A DNA stretch of 64,000 nt from Sinonovacula constricta (GCA_007844125.1 CM017561.1:29576494-29640493); one strand, 5' to 3'. Numbered from the stretch's first letter, positions 53,201-61,051 are shown. The notes: a model not told the origin generated them from the letters alone. Program-made: numbers and translations.

Positions 53201-56200
53201 TGATAATTTATTTACCATTTCCATTATTAACTATTAAATTGCTCAATATAAAAATAAAAGACATATATCAGTTAACTCCCACTTTAGAATTCCCAGATTT
53301 CATGTGCAACAGCTCTTGATCTGGACTATTCAGTGACTTTTACATTCCGACGTAGGCAACTATAATTATTGTTAGCTGGTGAACAAACAGTATTGAATTA
53401 ACTTGCTAGTATAAGTGTTGGCAAGAGCTCCTGTAAACAGCCTATGTGAGCCACCACTTTCGGAACACTTCATACATACACAAAGATGCTCTAATTGTTG
53501 CAAACTGACTGCATATGCAGCTTTGAACACCTGCTGTTATATCAAAGGCTTATTCTTCACAGTGTTTTTTCAAAATGTGTTTTTACATTGATAGTCCATT
53601 TGCCAAAAGTGCTTAGGTTTTTTATTGTAACAAAGGCTGTAAACCATGTACAAAAAGTTTATTTTTTTTCTAAGCAATTACAAGTGGAATTAACTTTTTG
53701 ACAATATTTGGTCAGAGTGCTTAATTATATATGTGGATCAATTGTATTTTTCATTGTTACAGGGGAAAGTACCCAGAAATGCCCATGGGAATGTAGAAAT
53801 GTTTCTTCCCTCTATGCTACCTGCAGGCACCGTGCATCTCAAAAGTATGCAGTTTTAATATATTTGATGAGAAGAAATTTCATTTAATAAATGTGTGATT
53901 GATATTTTTTCCTTAAACCTGCATTATCAAAACAGTAAAAATATATTGCAAAATATATTGCAATTTTTACCATGATCTGTATTTACTGGTTATCATTTTC
54001 TTTTTTTTTGCTGATTACCCGATATTACATCTTAGATTACATTTATGTAGCTACTCTCATTCAAATTGACATGATTTCGATTGAGAACTGATCCCTTTTT
54101 CTCCCCCCAGTACCTGGACTGAACAAGGTTGCCAAGAAACTCGACATAGACTGCGCCCCTGCAATGGTGGGCTGGGATCATCATTGTGGGTTCTCACACC
54201 CAATGTAAGTGTGCCAGTCTGCAGCTGTTTTAGTCTAGTGACAGAAAGAGGCTAATTGGGCAGGAATCTGTTCTTAATATTGTGAGCGGTTTTACTGGTT
54301 TAGCAATAGACTTGTAATTAAGTTTCTCATAATTTTTCATGCTAAAGAGCATAATAGAAGTAAGCCTTTCCTAAGCATAGTGTTACAGATTAGCAGTCAA
54401 AGCCACTTTCAGATCTTTTTTTACAAGTATGAGTATTTTTATACAGACTCTTATCTTCTCCTGTTCATTATCTGGGCAACTTTCGATGTCCATTTTAGGA
54501 TGGATGGCTGGATCGTGTGTGAAGAGTTTAAGGACATCCTGCTGGCAGCCTGGGATGAGGAACAGGAGATATTGAGGGAGAAGGAAGCCGAGGTGAGTTG
54601 TCATGGTGATAGTTAAGATTATCATGCTGAATAGTTATAGTTGTCATGGTGATAACTGTGGTTGTCATGGAGACACATCTGTAGTTGATGAATTTAATGG
54701 TTGTCATAGTGATAACAATTTTTATCATGTTGATATAAATGGTTGTCATGGAAGTGGTTATTGTTATTATGCTGATACAATAACGGTTGTCATGGTTCTA
54801 GTAATGGTTACCATGGTTGTTGCTTGTGCTTGTCTTAGTGATAGCTATGGCTCTTATGGTGAAAGTGACAGTTGTCATTGGGATAGCTATGGTTGTCAAA
54901 GAGAGCTATTGTTATAGTTATTTTATGGTTGTCACGACAGTTCTTGTTGTTATGGCGACATTTATGGTTGTCATGGTGAAAGTCATGGTTGCTTTTGGTT
55001 GACGTGAAGATAGATATGGTTGAAATGCTGATAGCTACATTATCAGGGGGAAAGCTATTGTTGCCATAGTGATTGTCATGGCTTTGGTGTGTCTATTTTT
55101 GTCTCTCTTTCAGTGACTTAAACTTCTTTTAGAATTTAAAAAAAATGTGTTTGTTGTAGATTAATGCTGAAATAGTTTACTAGTAATCTTTCGTCATGAA
55201 TTTTGACATCTGAGTAATAGGTGGTAACGGGAGCCAGAACTTTGAGCCAGAAATAACATTGAAGATAATGCAAACAATGTTTTTGTTGTTTTATTAGTAA
55301 AAAGTATAATAATAATTCAGTCATACAATTCAATCATTGAAAAATGTTTTCCATAAGATTTGAGTTTTATATTTAGCTATAATCCCTTTGCATAAAAAAT
55401 TGATGAAAAAATTATGAAAAGTTTGATTAAGTTTTTAATAGTTTACACTATTTTTTCATTGAAGTTTTGATCAAACTCGTCTGAACGTATAGCACGACCA
55501 TACCTTTGGTCAGTAAGATGAAGAATTTTCATTTGAGATTGTGTGTGGATATAGAGAATTTTGGAATATAGACAAAATTCTACAGTTAAAAAATCAGAGT
55601 CATTATATCAGACTTAATAGATAGTTTCCACATCAGTGAAGATCCCTTATCTTGGCAGCCAACTTTGATGGCAACTTCAAGGGATTTTCAGATAAATTGT
55701 ATAGCAGCGTAAATTTTAATTTCTTGTAATTTCTTCATTTGTGGTCCTAACATTAAAAGCTATACACCATTGGAAAGCTCTTGAAATTCATATTTTTAGA
55801 ATGCAATATTTTCAAATGCACAAAGAGTAAATACACAGAAATAAATACAATTTTTGGCTCATCCTTTAACAAAATGAACAGTGTAACTTTCTTGGTTGTA
55901 TTTTGTTAACCTTTTAAATTATCGAAATAAAGTTTTAATATTTAAAATACTTCATTAAATCTGTTAAATTTGATAAAAAATTCAGTAAAATAGACTGAAA
56001 AGTAAGAACACAGTGGTGAGTTTAATACAGCACATATTTCCCGATTTCAGCCTGCATTAGCTTCTGCCTTTAAAGATGGTTTCCTTAAACTGTTCTATCA
56101 GTGCCTATGACATCACATGGAAACTATCTATAGCTTTTTCCTCTACCTGTCAGTTACTCTTTTTTGTGCAAAAAACAACAATCCTGAGTCTGTTTTTAAT

Positions 56201-56990
56201 TTCTTGCTTGCACATTTTTCAGAGAAAAGAAAAAAGGGCATTAGAAAACTGGAGGAAGTTGACAAGAGGGCTGATTATTAAGGAAAGGCTAAAACATAGA
56301 TTTGACTTAGTGGTAAGTTGGTGTTTTTTTCTCTATTTGCATGATCAAGTTTAAACCCCTTATTTTGAACAGATGTAAAAAAAAAGAAAAAAAAAAAGAA
56401 ATGGGTATAAACATCCTTTCCAACAGCTAAATGTAAAGAGAGCAATCCCTGAATGCAAGTATGTCCTTTCATTTGTTTTACTCGGTTTTTATTCTTGTGC
56501 TCTCTTTAGAGTGTATGTTGACTTTTCTGCCTAGCTTGTGATACCCAGGTTAACCTTCATCAACAAACACTGCCATTTTCTTTTTTAAATAACAAACCTC
56601 TATAAGTATTTGAATCGATTTCAAGATTATATTTATGCAAAAGTAAGAAATTTCACTGTTTGTAATTGTAATATCTACAAAAGAACAGGCAATAAAGTCC
56701 AAGGATTCCAACTAAAAGGACCTACCTACTGTTTGGAATACCTCAGATATTAACTAACAAGAGAGACAATTTCCATTTCACTAATGTACCCCATTGCTGC
56801 ATTAAATGCTGTTCATAAGAAAATGAATATAATATTTCAGGAAAAACCAGCTGACTGCAGCAAGGATGTTAAGGCAGAACAGAACGGTGGTCGTGGAGAT
56901 GAAATTGCTGAGGACACTAAATATGCATGGCCTCAGAATAGACTGCCCCAACAGGGACCAGCTGGTCTGGGTAAAGGAGAGGAAATCTAA
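30464..56990 (+). CDS. XPC: Xeroderma pigmentosum group C protein (Rad4 family), complete 21-exon gene
   Basis: Exons: 30464-31460, 31619-31706, 32022-32106, 33804-34028, 34999-35061, 35865-35954, 38213-38598, 41211-41234, 41345-41469, 43110-43163, 45129-45221, 45888-46101, 46960-47071, 48994-49038, 51564-51608, 52783-52872, 53763-53844, 54111-54204, 54499-54592, 56223-56312, 56841-56990; total 3246 bp, 1081 aa (human 940). XPC finds helix-distorting lesions and starts global-genome nucleotide excision repair in the nucleus. Exon 1 is a charged, disordered N-terminus ending EWEEV. The Rad4 transglutaminase-like fold is split by an acidic/basic insert (exons 7-9) and resumes at NEWVEVY; then come BHD1 ([24 protein letters not shown]), BHD2 and BHD3. 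The centrin-binding helix has Trp1012, Leu1015 and Leu1019. Human lesion-sensor residues Phe756, Phe797 and Phe799 align with His920, Trp961 and His963 here. A possible 5' UTR acceptor (TTTTTAAG) lies 8 bp before the ATG. Confidence 0.97.
32320..32656. repeat. 'ggtcaaaaagtaggtcactagg' family repeat, left part
   Basis: 'ccaatcttcaccaaacctga', 'tgtttgtctgattgaaatct' and 'gtcaaaaagtatgtcacctg' are shared with 4439-4935. The family continues at 33114-33345 after an inserted element. Confidence 0.75.
32657..33113. mobile_element. ~457-bp inverted-repeat element (MITE) in XPC intron 3
   Basis: The left end AAGGTGATATCCTACAGT pairs with the right end, whose reverse complement is AAGGTGGTATCCGACAGT. 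Similarity continues to about 25 bp. It splits an older tandem-type repeat (32320-32656 and 33114-33345). Related ends occur near 16790 and 24235. No coding capacity is seen. Confidence 0.7.
33114..33345. repeat. 'ggtcaaaaagtaggtcactagg' family repeat, right part
   Basis: Resumes with 'caatcttcactgaacttggt' and 'aaaagtaggtcactagattt'. It belongs with 32320-32656. Confidence 0.72.
33606..33730 (+). repeat. SINE family B, 3' part only
   Basis: 'gcctagggtcttcctccact', 'gctggacattgtcattatga' and 'aattgtgttggtgaatttat' match the family B body and tail. No tRNA-like head is present. Confidence 0.72.
34029..34998. other. XPC intron 4, no recognised features
   Basis: Unique AT-rich sequence between exons 4 and 5. 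I see no repeat family or extra exon. Confidence 0.5.
35208..35253. repeat. (AT)n-rich microsatellite
   Basis: Interrupted AT repeats in XPC intron 5. Confidence 0.9.
35971..36175 (+). mobile_element. ~205-bp MITE (ATGTGAACTCTCCCACTT family), copy 1
   Basis: The ends are inverted: ATGAACTCTCCCACTT against 'aaagttcacatgtatg'. Internal 'ccactttggcctcagaaaaa' and 'cccacttttaaggttc' are shared with copies at 37935 and 44374. It starts 17 bp after the XPC exon 6 donor. Confidence 0.8.
36176..37114. other. XPC intron 6 stretch without recognised features
   Basis: AT-rich. A partial inverted pair ('gatactgaaaatattaaact' against 'tttaatattttcagtatcta') at about 36886-36980 could be an old fold-back element. 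Confidence 0.45.
37115..37245 (+). repeat. SINE family B, body and tail
   Basis: 'tctagggtcttcctccatca', 'ataattagctggacgtcata' and 'aactaatctgtggtgcatct' match family B. The head is missing and the extreme tail is lost. Confidence 0.72.
37935..38143 (+). mobile_element. ~205-bp MITE (ATGTGAACTCTCCCACTT family), copy 2
   Basis: 'catacatgtgaactctctca' begins it and 'cagaaaaagtttgcatgtat' ends it. The interior matches copy 1. It lies just before XPC exon 7 (38213). Confidence 0.8.
38856..40242 (+). mobile_element. ~520-bp MITE (ATAGATAGTTTCC family), copy 2, split by an insertion
   Basis: The left part is 38856-39273 and the right part 40141-40242. The interior follows the copies at 48359 and 55617. 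An 867-bp pogo-like element interrupts it after 'tgattttaata'. Confidence 0.85.
39274..40140. mobile_element. pogo/Tigger-like non-autonomous transposon nested in a MITE
   Basis: The left end is CAGTCGACTCTCGTTATCTC. The right end, in reverse complement, is CAGTCCACTCTCACTTTCTC. TA flanks both sides (39272-39273 and 40141-40142). Sub-terminal 'gtcgagata' motifs repeat near both ends. No transposase frame is seen. Confidence 0.87.
40328..40646 (+). repeat. tRNA-derived SINE, family A
   Basis: A complete copy: head 'gcaattggtagcgtgtcgac' with box B (AGTTCGATTCTGG), body 'catacctaagtcgtcaaaaa', tail 'ctccagataactgaaatact'. Confidence 0.9.
40853..41084 (-). repeat. tRNA-derived SINE, family B, inverted
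   Basis: The inverted tail 'ttacattgcaccaacacaat' is followed by 'ccaccggtgcaccgcagatt' and the head 'gggactcgaacccatgagtt'. It lies about 125 bp upstream of the XPC 24-nt exon. Confidence 0.88.
41565..42335. repeat. ~155-bp tandem repeat, 5 units
   Basis: Units begin near 41569, 41727, 41883, 42032 and 42189 with 'cataactctgaaactacaag'-like phrases. They share 'ttgagtagaagtgcagtgca' and 'ttgcctaattttggagttat'. It lies in XPC intron 9 and is noncoding. Confidence 0.9.
42336..43109. other. XPC intron 9 stretch without clear features
   Basis: AT-rich sequence. A short motif 'gatacaggcaaaatgtctga' near 42985 also occurs near 15907 and may mark a decayed repeat. Confidence 0.45.
43967..44340 (-). 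repeat. ~370-bp interspersed repeat, copy 1 (inverted)
   Basis: Includes 'atttcaaacagtagataggt', 'cctttattgcctcttctttt'-like and 'ggaaagacttacttgcattt'-like phrases. Matching copies lie at 56433-56800 and 60012-60385. I see no inverted ends. Confidence 0.82.
44374..44553 (-). mobile_element. ~180-bp MITE (ATGTGAACTCTCCCACTT family), copy 3, inverted
   Basis: Begins 'catacatgtgaactttctct' and ends 'aagtgggagagttcatgtgt'. The interior is the reverse complement of the other two copies. Confidence 0.78.
45448..45728 (+). repeat. tRNA-derived SINE, family C
   Basis: The head has a well-kept box A (TAGCTCAGGTGGTAGAGCG) and box B (GAGTTCGAACCATGG). The body differs from A and B ('tcggtgtcagtataatggac', 'aatgtcgctgcgcagtatcg') and ends in an A-rich tail. 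The body downstream makes it a SINE rather than a tRNA gene. It is the only copy in the window. Confidence 0.83.
46343..46552 (+). repeat. tRNA-derived SINE, family B
   Basis: 'gggcctccatgatcaaatgg' head, box B-like GGGTTCCAACACTGG, then 'tctggggtctttctcctcca'. It lies in XPC intron 12. Confidence 0.78.
46766..46912 (+). repeat. SINE family B, body and tail
   Basis: 'tctagggttgtcctttgcca', 'aataaactggatgttgccat' and 'attgtgtcaatgcaatttaa' match family B. The head is lost. It ends about 45 bp before XPC exon 13. Confidence 0.75.
47072..48047. other. XPC intron 13 stretch without recognised features
   Basis: AT-rich, with no repeat family or exon recognised. Confidence 0.45.
48048..48215 (+). 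repeat. tRNA-derived SINE, family B, 3'-shortened
   Basis: 'gtgcccatggccaagcccat' head, box B-like GGGTTCGAGTACC, then 'agctaacctgtggtatgcca' and 'agtctggggtgatccttcac'. The tail is truncated. Confidence 0.78.
48359..48882 (+). mobile_element. ~520-bp MITE (ATAGATAGTTTCC family), copy 3
   Basis: A complete, uninterrupted copy with inverted ends ATAGATAGTTTCC and GGAAACTATCTAT, lying about 110 bp upstream of XPC exon 14. Confidence 0.9.
49039..49974. other. XPC intron 14, first part
   Basis: No exon is seen. At 49093-49135 and 49840-49925 there is an inverted pair ('tttcgtggggcatttaatta' against 'ccccacgaaataaaatgctt'), so this ~850-bp stretch may be a decayed inverted-repeat element. Confidence 0.45.
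49975..51385. repeat. ~47-50-bp minisatellite, about 25 units
   Basis: The unit contains 'ataacagattgttcccatca', 'tctagcaattctttctttta' and 'acgagat' or 'aacatgatga'. It lies in XPC intron 14. The first two units (49975-50070) are separated from the rest by the fold-back element at 50093-50262. Confidence 0.92.
50093..50262 (-). mobile_element. Fold-back MITE, copy 1
   Basis: Related to 61052-61217 in opposite orientation: 'gggaactgtagtatttatat', 'gcaaatatgtagagagagca' and the arms 'attgccttattcaggagtta' / 'ttgaaaaagacaatttgcc'. It interrupts the ~50-bp array. Confidence 0.75.
51822..52008. repeat. 16-bp minisatellite, about 12 units
   Basis: The unit is 'gggtacattaaaagca', with acat/gcat and other single-base variants. 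It lies in XPC intron 15. Confidence 0.95.
52873..53762. other. XPC intron 16, no recognised features
   Basis: Unique AT-rich sequence between exons 16 and 17. Confidence 0.45.
54597..55085. repeat. Degenerate ~21-24-bp minisatellite abutting the XPC exon 19 donor
   Basis: Repeats of 'ggttgtcatggtgata' with many substitutions begin within the donor context (GCCGAG|GTGAGTTGTCATGG). Both open frames across it are translations of the repeat, not genes. Confidence 0.85.
55086..55616. other. XPC intron 19 stretch without recognised features
   Basis: AT-rich, between the minisatellite and a MITE. Confidence 0.45.
55617..56131 (+). mobile_element. ~515-bp MITE (ATAGATAGTTTCC family), copy 4
   Basis: A complete copy with inverted ends. 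The interior follows the copy at 48359 closely. It ends about 90 bp before XPC exon 20. Confidence 0.9.
56433..56800 (+). repeat. ~370-bp interspersed repeat, copy 2
   Basis: 'gcaatccctgaatgcaagta', 'ctttagagtgtatgttgact' and 'gacctacctactgtttggaa' are shared with 60012-60385 and, inverted, 43967-44340. It fills most of the last XPC intron. Confidence 0.85.
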
Positions 56991-57185
56991 CATATCACAG
57001 ACTTTGGGTTGGAAGTTGAAAAATCTGTAAAACCAGAAGATGGAAAAGTTGGGTTAAACATTGATAAAATGACCAATCAGGAGTTAAGTACATTTAGAGT
57101 CTGGTGGATTTTGTTGTTTTTCTGTGTTTTAAGTTACTGCGAGACTGCATAGTATGGCCCATTAGAAACTAGCTATGTGATGCAA

Positions 57186-57191
57186 AATAAA
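57186..57191 (+). terminator. Candidate XPC polyadenylation signal
   Basis: AATAAA about 195 bp past the XPC stop codon. It is the first match downstream. Confidence 0.55.
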
Positions 57192-57686
57192 TCTAGCAAG
57201 TATTCCAGAGTTGTGGAAGTGGGTGAACCCATCAAGAGCCAGTTTTTGTTTTGGTTAATGAGACAAAATCTCTACCACCAGAAGCAAGCTTTTTATGTCA
57301 GAGAAGAGATGCACACAATCTACCTTTGCTAGGATAGAGAGAAAATACTTTGTTTAGCCAATAAAAAAGCAGGGTTGGGGGATGCTGTCAAACATAGTAT
57401 TGTTAAGGACCAGGTTTTGTATTCAGGGCTGTTCCAGGAAAAACGGCATCGGTGGGGTGGAACGGAAATCAATTAAAATTTGGTGGGTGGGGGGTGTTTC
57501 CTGGAATATAAATGTGTTGTATGGGGGTATTTTACCAATTATAATTGTGTTGGTTGGGGTTAATAATAAATTCTAATTGTGTTGCTGGGGGGTACAGTTT
57601 GTTAATTTTAACCACATTGTCGGTAAAACTGACTTAAAACACCCGCCAGTCACATCTGGTAAGTATGAAAACTGACGCGTATGAAA

Positions 57687-58037
57687 CTATCGGCACATGG
57701 ACGCACTCGGAACTCCTCGGGTAATTCCGTCCTCTACGTAATCACCTCGGAAATAATGCTGTCGCCGCCATTTTGACAAACTACATCCAAAATGGCAATC
57801 GTACCTAATCGGCGATCTCCGGCAAACTTCGGATATAGACATCACCGAAGCGTGATCCGAGTGCATGCAGGGTAATAACTGGTATATTACACTTTTACCA
57901 AATCCTGTTGGTAATATACATACAGTATCAACTAAGTTAAAAATAATCTTCAATGAAGCAATCTGCTCTTCTTTCAAGGAGTGTTGAATCTCCATCATAT
58001 CTAAAGCGTACTGCATGCACTTTGAAAAGTCAGCCAT
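57687..58037 (-). pseudogene. RecQ-like DNA helicase N-terminal fragment
   Basis: A 116-aa open frame. Residues 18-60 look like the start of a RecQ-family helicase core: a LKEEQIASL Q-motif-like segment, then VCILPTGFGKSVIYQLLP, a Walker A motif (PTGFGKS) with the typical YQLP-like follow-on. After about residue 61 the match stops and the frame runs into the inverted-repeat arm, so helicase motifs II-VI are absent. It lies wholly within the element at 57424-59905. It looks like a captured gene 5' part; whether it is transcribed is unknown. Confidence 0.7.
57796..57837 (-). repeat. Inverted-repeat arm, partner at 58671-58712
   Basis: 42 bp; the reverse complement matches 58671-58712 at 40 of 42 positions (core GCCGGAGATCGCCGA). 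The arms are about 830 bp apart inside the RecQ-carrying element. Confidence 0.9.
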
Positions 58038-58281
58038 CTTTGTTTACATAATGCAATGCGTTGCGTCAACACACGGTCAAAATGACCTGTGAATGCACAC
58101 GGTGTATTGTGGGTAAAGTAGTTCTTCAACATGGCTGTTATGAATACGGAAGTGATTACTAAAATGAACAAAACAAGTACGAAGAGGTATACAACAGATT
58201 ATTTTGGCATTTTTTTATACATTCTAATATTTGAAATATGTTTCATGCAAACATTTTGAACTAAATTTTGTAAACGGTCCA

Positions 58282-58593
58282 CTTTAACGTAGTGACGTCA
58301 CACGCTATGTACAATGAAAATATTACTGTTTAACGAAAGCGAAAGTAGCAAAACTTACTCATCGTATTTTTTTCCATTTATCTATAAATATCAAGACTTT
58401 AAAGGTTTCTGGACATAGAATAAGGCCTTAGAATATGGTTGTTTAGTCATTTATCTTAATTCAATGAATATCATAATCGAACGTATTTCCTACGCGGAAC
58501 TATTTTTTATGTAGGCACAAATCTCAAATTTTGGGCGAGTTACGAGTCGTAGTAAAGAGATGACTTTAACGTTGTGACGTCACACGCTATGTA
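58282..58593. repeat. 30-bp direct repeat pair with a CRE-like palindrome
   Basis: 58282-58311 and 58564-58593 match at 29 of 30 positions. Each contains TGACGTCA followed by CACGCTATGTA. They lie upstream of the RecQ-like frame on its strand, so they could be promoter elements that travelled with it. Confidence 0.75.
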
Positions 58594-58670
58594 TAGAATG
58601 AATGCAATGAGAATTTATTCGCCGGGGCAAATCACCAACTGGTGTATTCCTACAATTACATACGAGGTGA

Positions 58671-58712
58671 TATATCCGAAGCTTGCCGGAGATCGCCGAG
58701 TAGGTACGATTG
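58671..58712 (+). repeat. Inverted-repeat arm, partner at 57796-57837
   Basis: Second arm of the 42-bp pair. The overlapping 81-aa frames on both strands (58574-58819 and 58580-58825) show no recognisable family. Confidence 0.9.
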
Positions 58713-59306
58713 ACATGGACGTTGAAAATGTGGCCAAGTTTTTGGCTGCGAATAGCTTGAGCATGCTGATTGAAACTTTCAAAGGTGAATATATAGCAAG
58801 AAATATGGCGTTTGTTTAAAACCAACCGCTATTTAACCGCGGCTCCCTTAGGCCATTTATTTTTAATCTTCTGGTTTACGAGACCGGCGACAGTATTTTT
58901 TCCAAAATTGGAGGAAAAAAAAATCCAAATTGCCGGTTTTTATTTTTGCCGGGTTTAAATCTGTGATAATAGCAGCAGTAAATGGACTCTATATTCTCAA
59001 TAAATCACGAGCTTTTGTCATCGTTGAGCCAAAATAAGTTTGTATAAACTTTGAAGAATTTTCTGGATTCCATCACCTGTGATTTTCAGGGTAACGTTTC
59101 AAGCAGCTTTCCTACTTGTAATAGGCGGCGGGACGAAATGCCATCAAAAAGAAATTGAAAAAATCACTGCATTTCGCAATGTTGACGTAACTTTTGTGAG
59201 ATTCAGCTCCGCTTGGGCCGTAAAATTTGTGAAAAAGTAGTCATTTGCTTTAAAATAAGGGGATGGTGTTAAGTACTGGTACTATCCAGGAATGATGGTT
59301 GGGTAA

Positions 59307-59338
59307 ACTGCCCCCCCCCCCCCACACACACACACACT
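59307..59338. repeat. Poly-C and (CA)n tract
   Basis: A C run followed by (AC)n inside the RecQ-carrying element. Confidence 0.9.
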
Positions 59339-59424
59339 GGCTGCCTATATGAGGACTCTTTGATCGGAAACATGTGTAACCAATGGGAATGATATTTGAT
59401 TCAGCACATGAAATTAAACAAATA

Positions 59425-59589
59425 CAGTTAAGTTCCACTATAAAGACCACCTTCCAACCTGATCTTAATAGTGAATCAGTCTTAATAGTGGACCTTTTTG
59501 TTCTTTATTTAATGTTTTGGGACTGAAAAATTACGAAATCTGCATGATTTTGTAATATTCAAAGTGGTCATAATAGCGGAACTTTTCTG
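59425..59589. mobile_element. 165-bp mariner/pogo-like MITE, nested
   Basis: The left end CAGTTAAGTTCCACTATAAA and the right end (reverse complement CAGAAAAGTTCCGCTATTAT) are inverted. TA flanks both sides (59423-59424 and 59590-59591). It is nested in the 57424-59905 element. Confidence 0.8.
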
Positions 59590-60011
59590 TACAAACACAA
59601 AATGATAAAATGAAGAAAAAAGCACTTCATTACAATTGCATGGTAAAATCAACTATGTAGATAGACAAATAATTCATTTCAGTTCGTAAAATACTTGTGT
59701 CCTGCAACAAATTTATAGCGGATTGGTATTTCTAATTCTGTTGGTGGGGGTATAAATTGTAATAAAAATAAGGTGGTGGTGGGTCTTTGACACATTTAAA
59801 TTGTGTTGGTTGGGGGGTAAAAAAAGATAAAATTGTGTTGGTGGTACCCCCATTTTCAAGTTCCGTTCCACCCCCCCCAACACCTTTTTTCCTGGAACAG
59901 CCCTCATAAAAAATCCTAGCATTTTTTCTGATTTAAACTAAGAAATTTTCTTAAATCTTAATATTTTTTTATTTTTTTTGTAATAAAATTTCTTAAATGA
60001 GAGACATTAAA

Positions 60012-60385
60012 GGATAGCCTCCCCTGAACAATCCCTAAATGCAAGTAGGTCCTTTCATTTGTTTTACTTGGTTTTTATGCTTGTGCTCCTTGGAGTGCAT
60101 GTTGACTTTTCTGCCTTTTTTGTGATACCAAGGATAACCATCATCAAAAACACTTGTATTTTCCTTTTTAAGTAATAAAAATCTCTCTAAGTATTTAAAT
60201 GGATTTTAAGCTTATATTTATCCAAAAGTAAGATATTTTGCTGTTTGTAATTGCAAAATCAACAAAAGAACAGGAGATAAAGTCCAAGAATTCTAACTAA
60301 AAGAACCTACCTACTGTTTTGAATACCTCAGATGTTAACTAACAAGGGAGACAATTTCCATTTCACCAATGTACCCCCATTGCAT
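60012..60385 (+). repeat. ~370-bp interspersed repeat, copy 3
   Basis: 'caatccctaaatgcaagtag', 'ttggagtgcatgttgacttt' and 'gaacctacctactgttttga' match the copies at 43967 and 56433. Confidence 0.85.
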
Positions 60386-60513
60386 TCATAAAACCACTTA
60401 ATCTAAGAAATTTCTTAGGATTTTCCATTTAAAGAAATGTCTAAGTTTAAGTAAGAAAAAATAACTAAGATTATTGATGAATATGATCCCTGGTTGTTTG
60501 ATGAGAGACTCAA

Positions 60514-60650
60514 AAAAGATTGACCAATCAGACTGCAGGTGATTGTTTAAATTGACCAATCAGTCTGCAGGTAATTGTTTAAATTGACCAATCAGTCTGC
60601 AGGTAATTGTTTAAATTGACCAATCAGTCTGCAGGTGATTGTTTAAATGC
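60514..60650. repeat. 32-bp tandem repeat, 4 units
   Basis: The unit contains 'attgaccaatcagtctgcag' followed by 'gtaattgtttaa'. Units are almost identical, so the array is probably young. Confidence 0.93.
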
Positions 60651-61051
60651 AATGTGACAAATAATGAACCAGCAAGATTGGCATTTATAAAGTAGTGATT
60701 GATGAAAACTAACAGTTGGCTGACAAACAGGATTGGAGTCAAGATAAAGCGGGAACAAGTTTCCTGTAATGGAAATCAAGCCATACTGCATGAACATATA
60801 ATGTCTTCATATCAGGTGCTTTGAGAACAATATTCTACAACAGTATGAAGAAGTCTCACATTATAGATAGAACCTACAGTCTAAGAATTCCCATTTTATT
60901 TTCACTTTATGTTCACACATCTACATTTATTAGCTGTTGCATGGTGGTATGTTGTATATTGAAGGTTATTTTTCACGCATTTTATACCAAATTGTTGTTT
61001 ATTCACCAAGTGTGTTCAATATTAGAAATGTACTTTGCTAACCTTTTACTT

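Larger units (their letters stand above)
57424..59905. mobile_element. 2.5-kb inverted-repeat transposon carrying a RecQ-like helicase fragment
   Basis: The left end CAGGGCTGTTCCAGGAAAAA pairs with the right end, differing in the outermost base, and similarity continues to a shared GGGGTGGAACGG about 40 bp in. Sub-terminal repeats of 'aattgtgttggttgggg' occur near both ends in the same orientation (about 57535-57600 and 59720-59850). I find no clear target-site duplication. CAGGG ends suggest the hAT group, but no transposase is present. Inside are a helicase-like open frame, a 42-bp inverted pair, a 30-bp direct pair and a nested 165-bp element. Confidence 0.72.

Noticed and set aside
54603..55002. 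Gly/Cys/His- and Val/Met-rich repeat frames
   Set aside because: Translations of the degenerate minisatellite after the XPC exon 19 donor.
58574..58825. 81-aa frames on both strands
   Set aside because: They overlap each other and an inverted-repeat arm and have no recognisable family.
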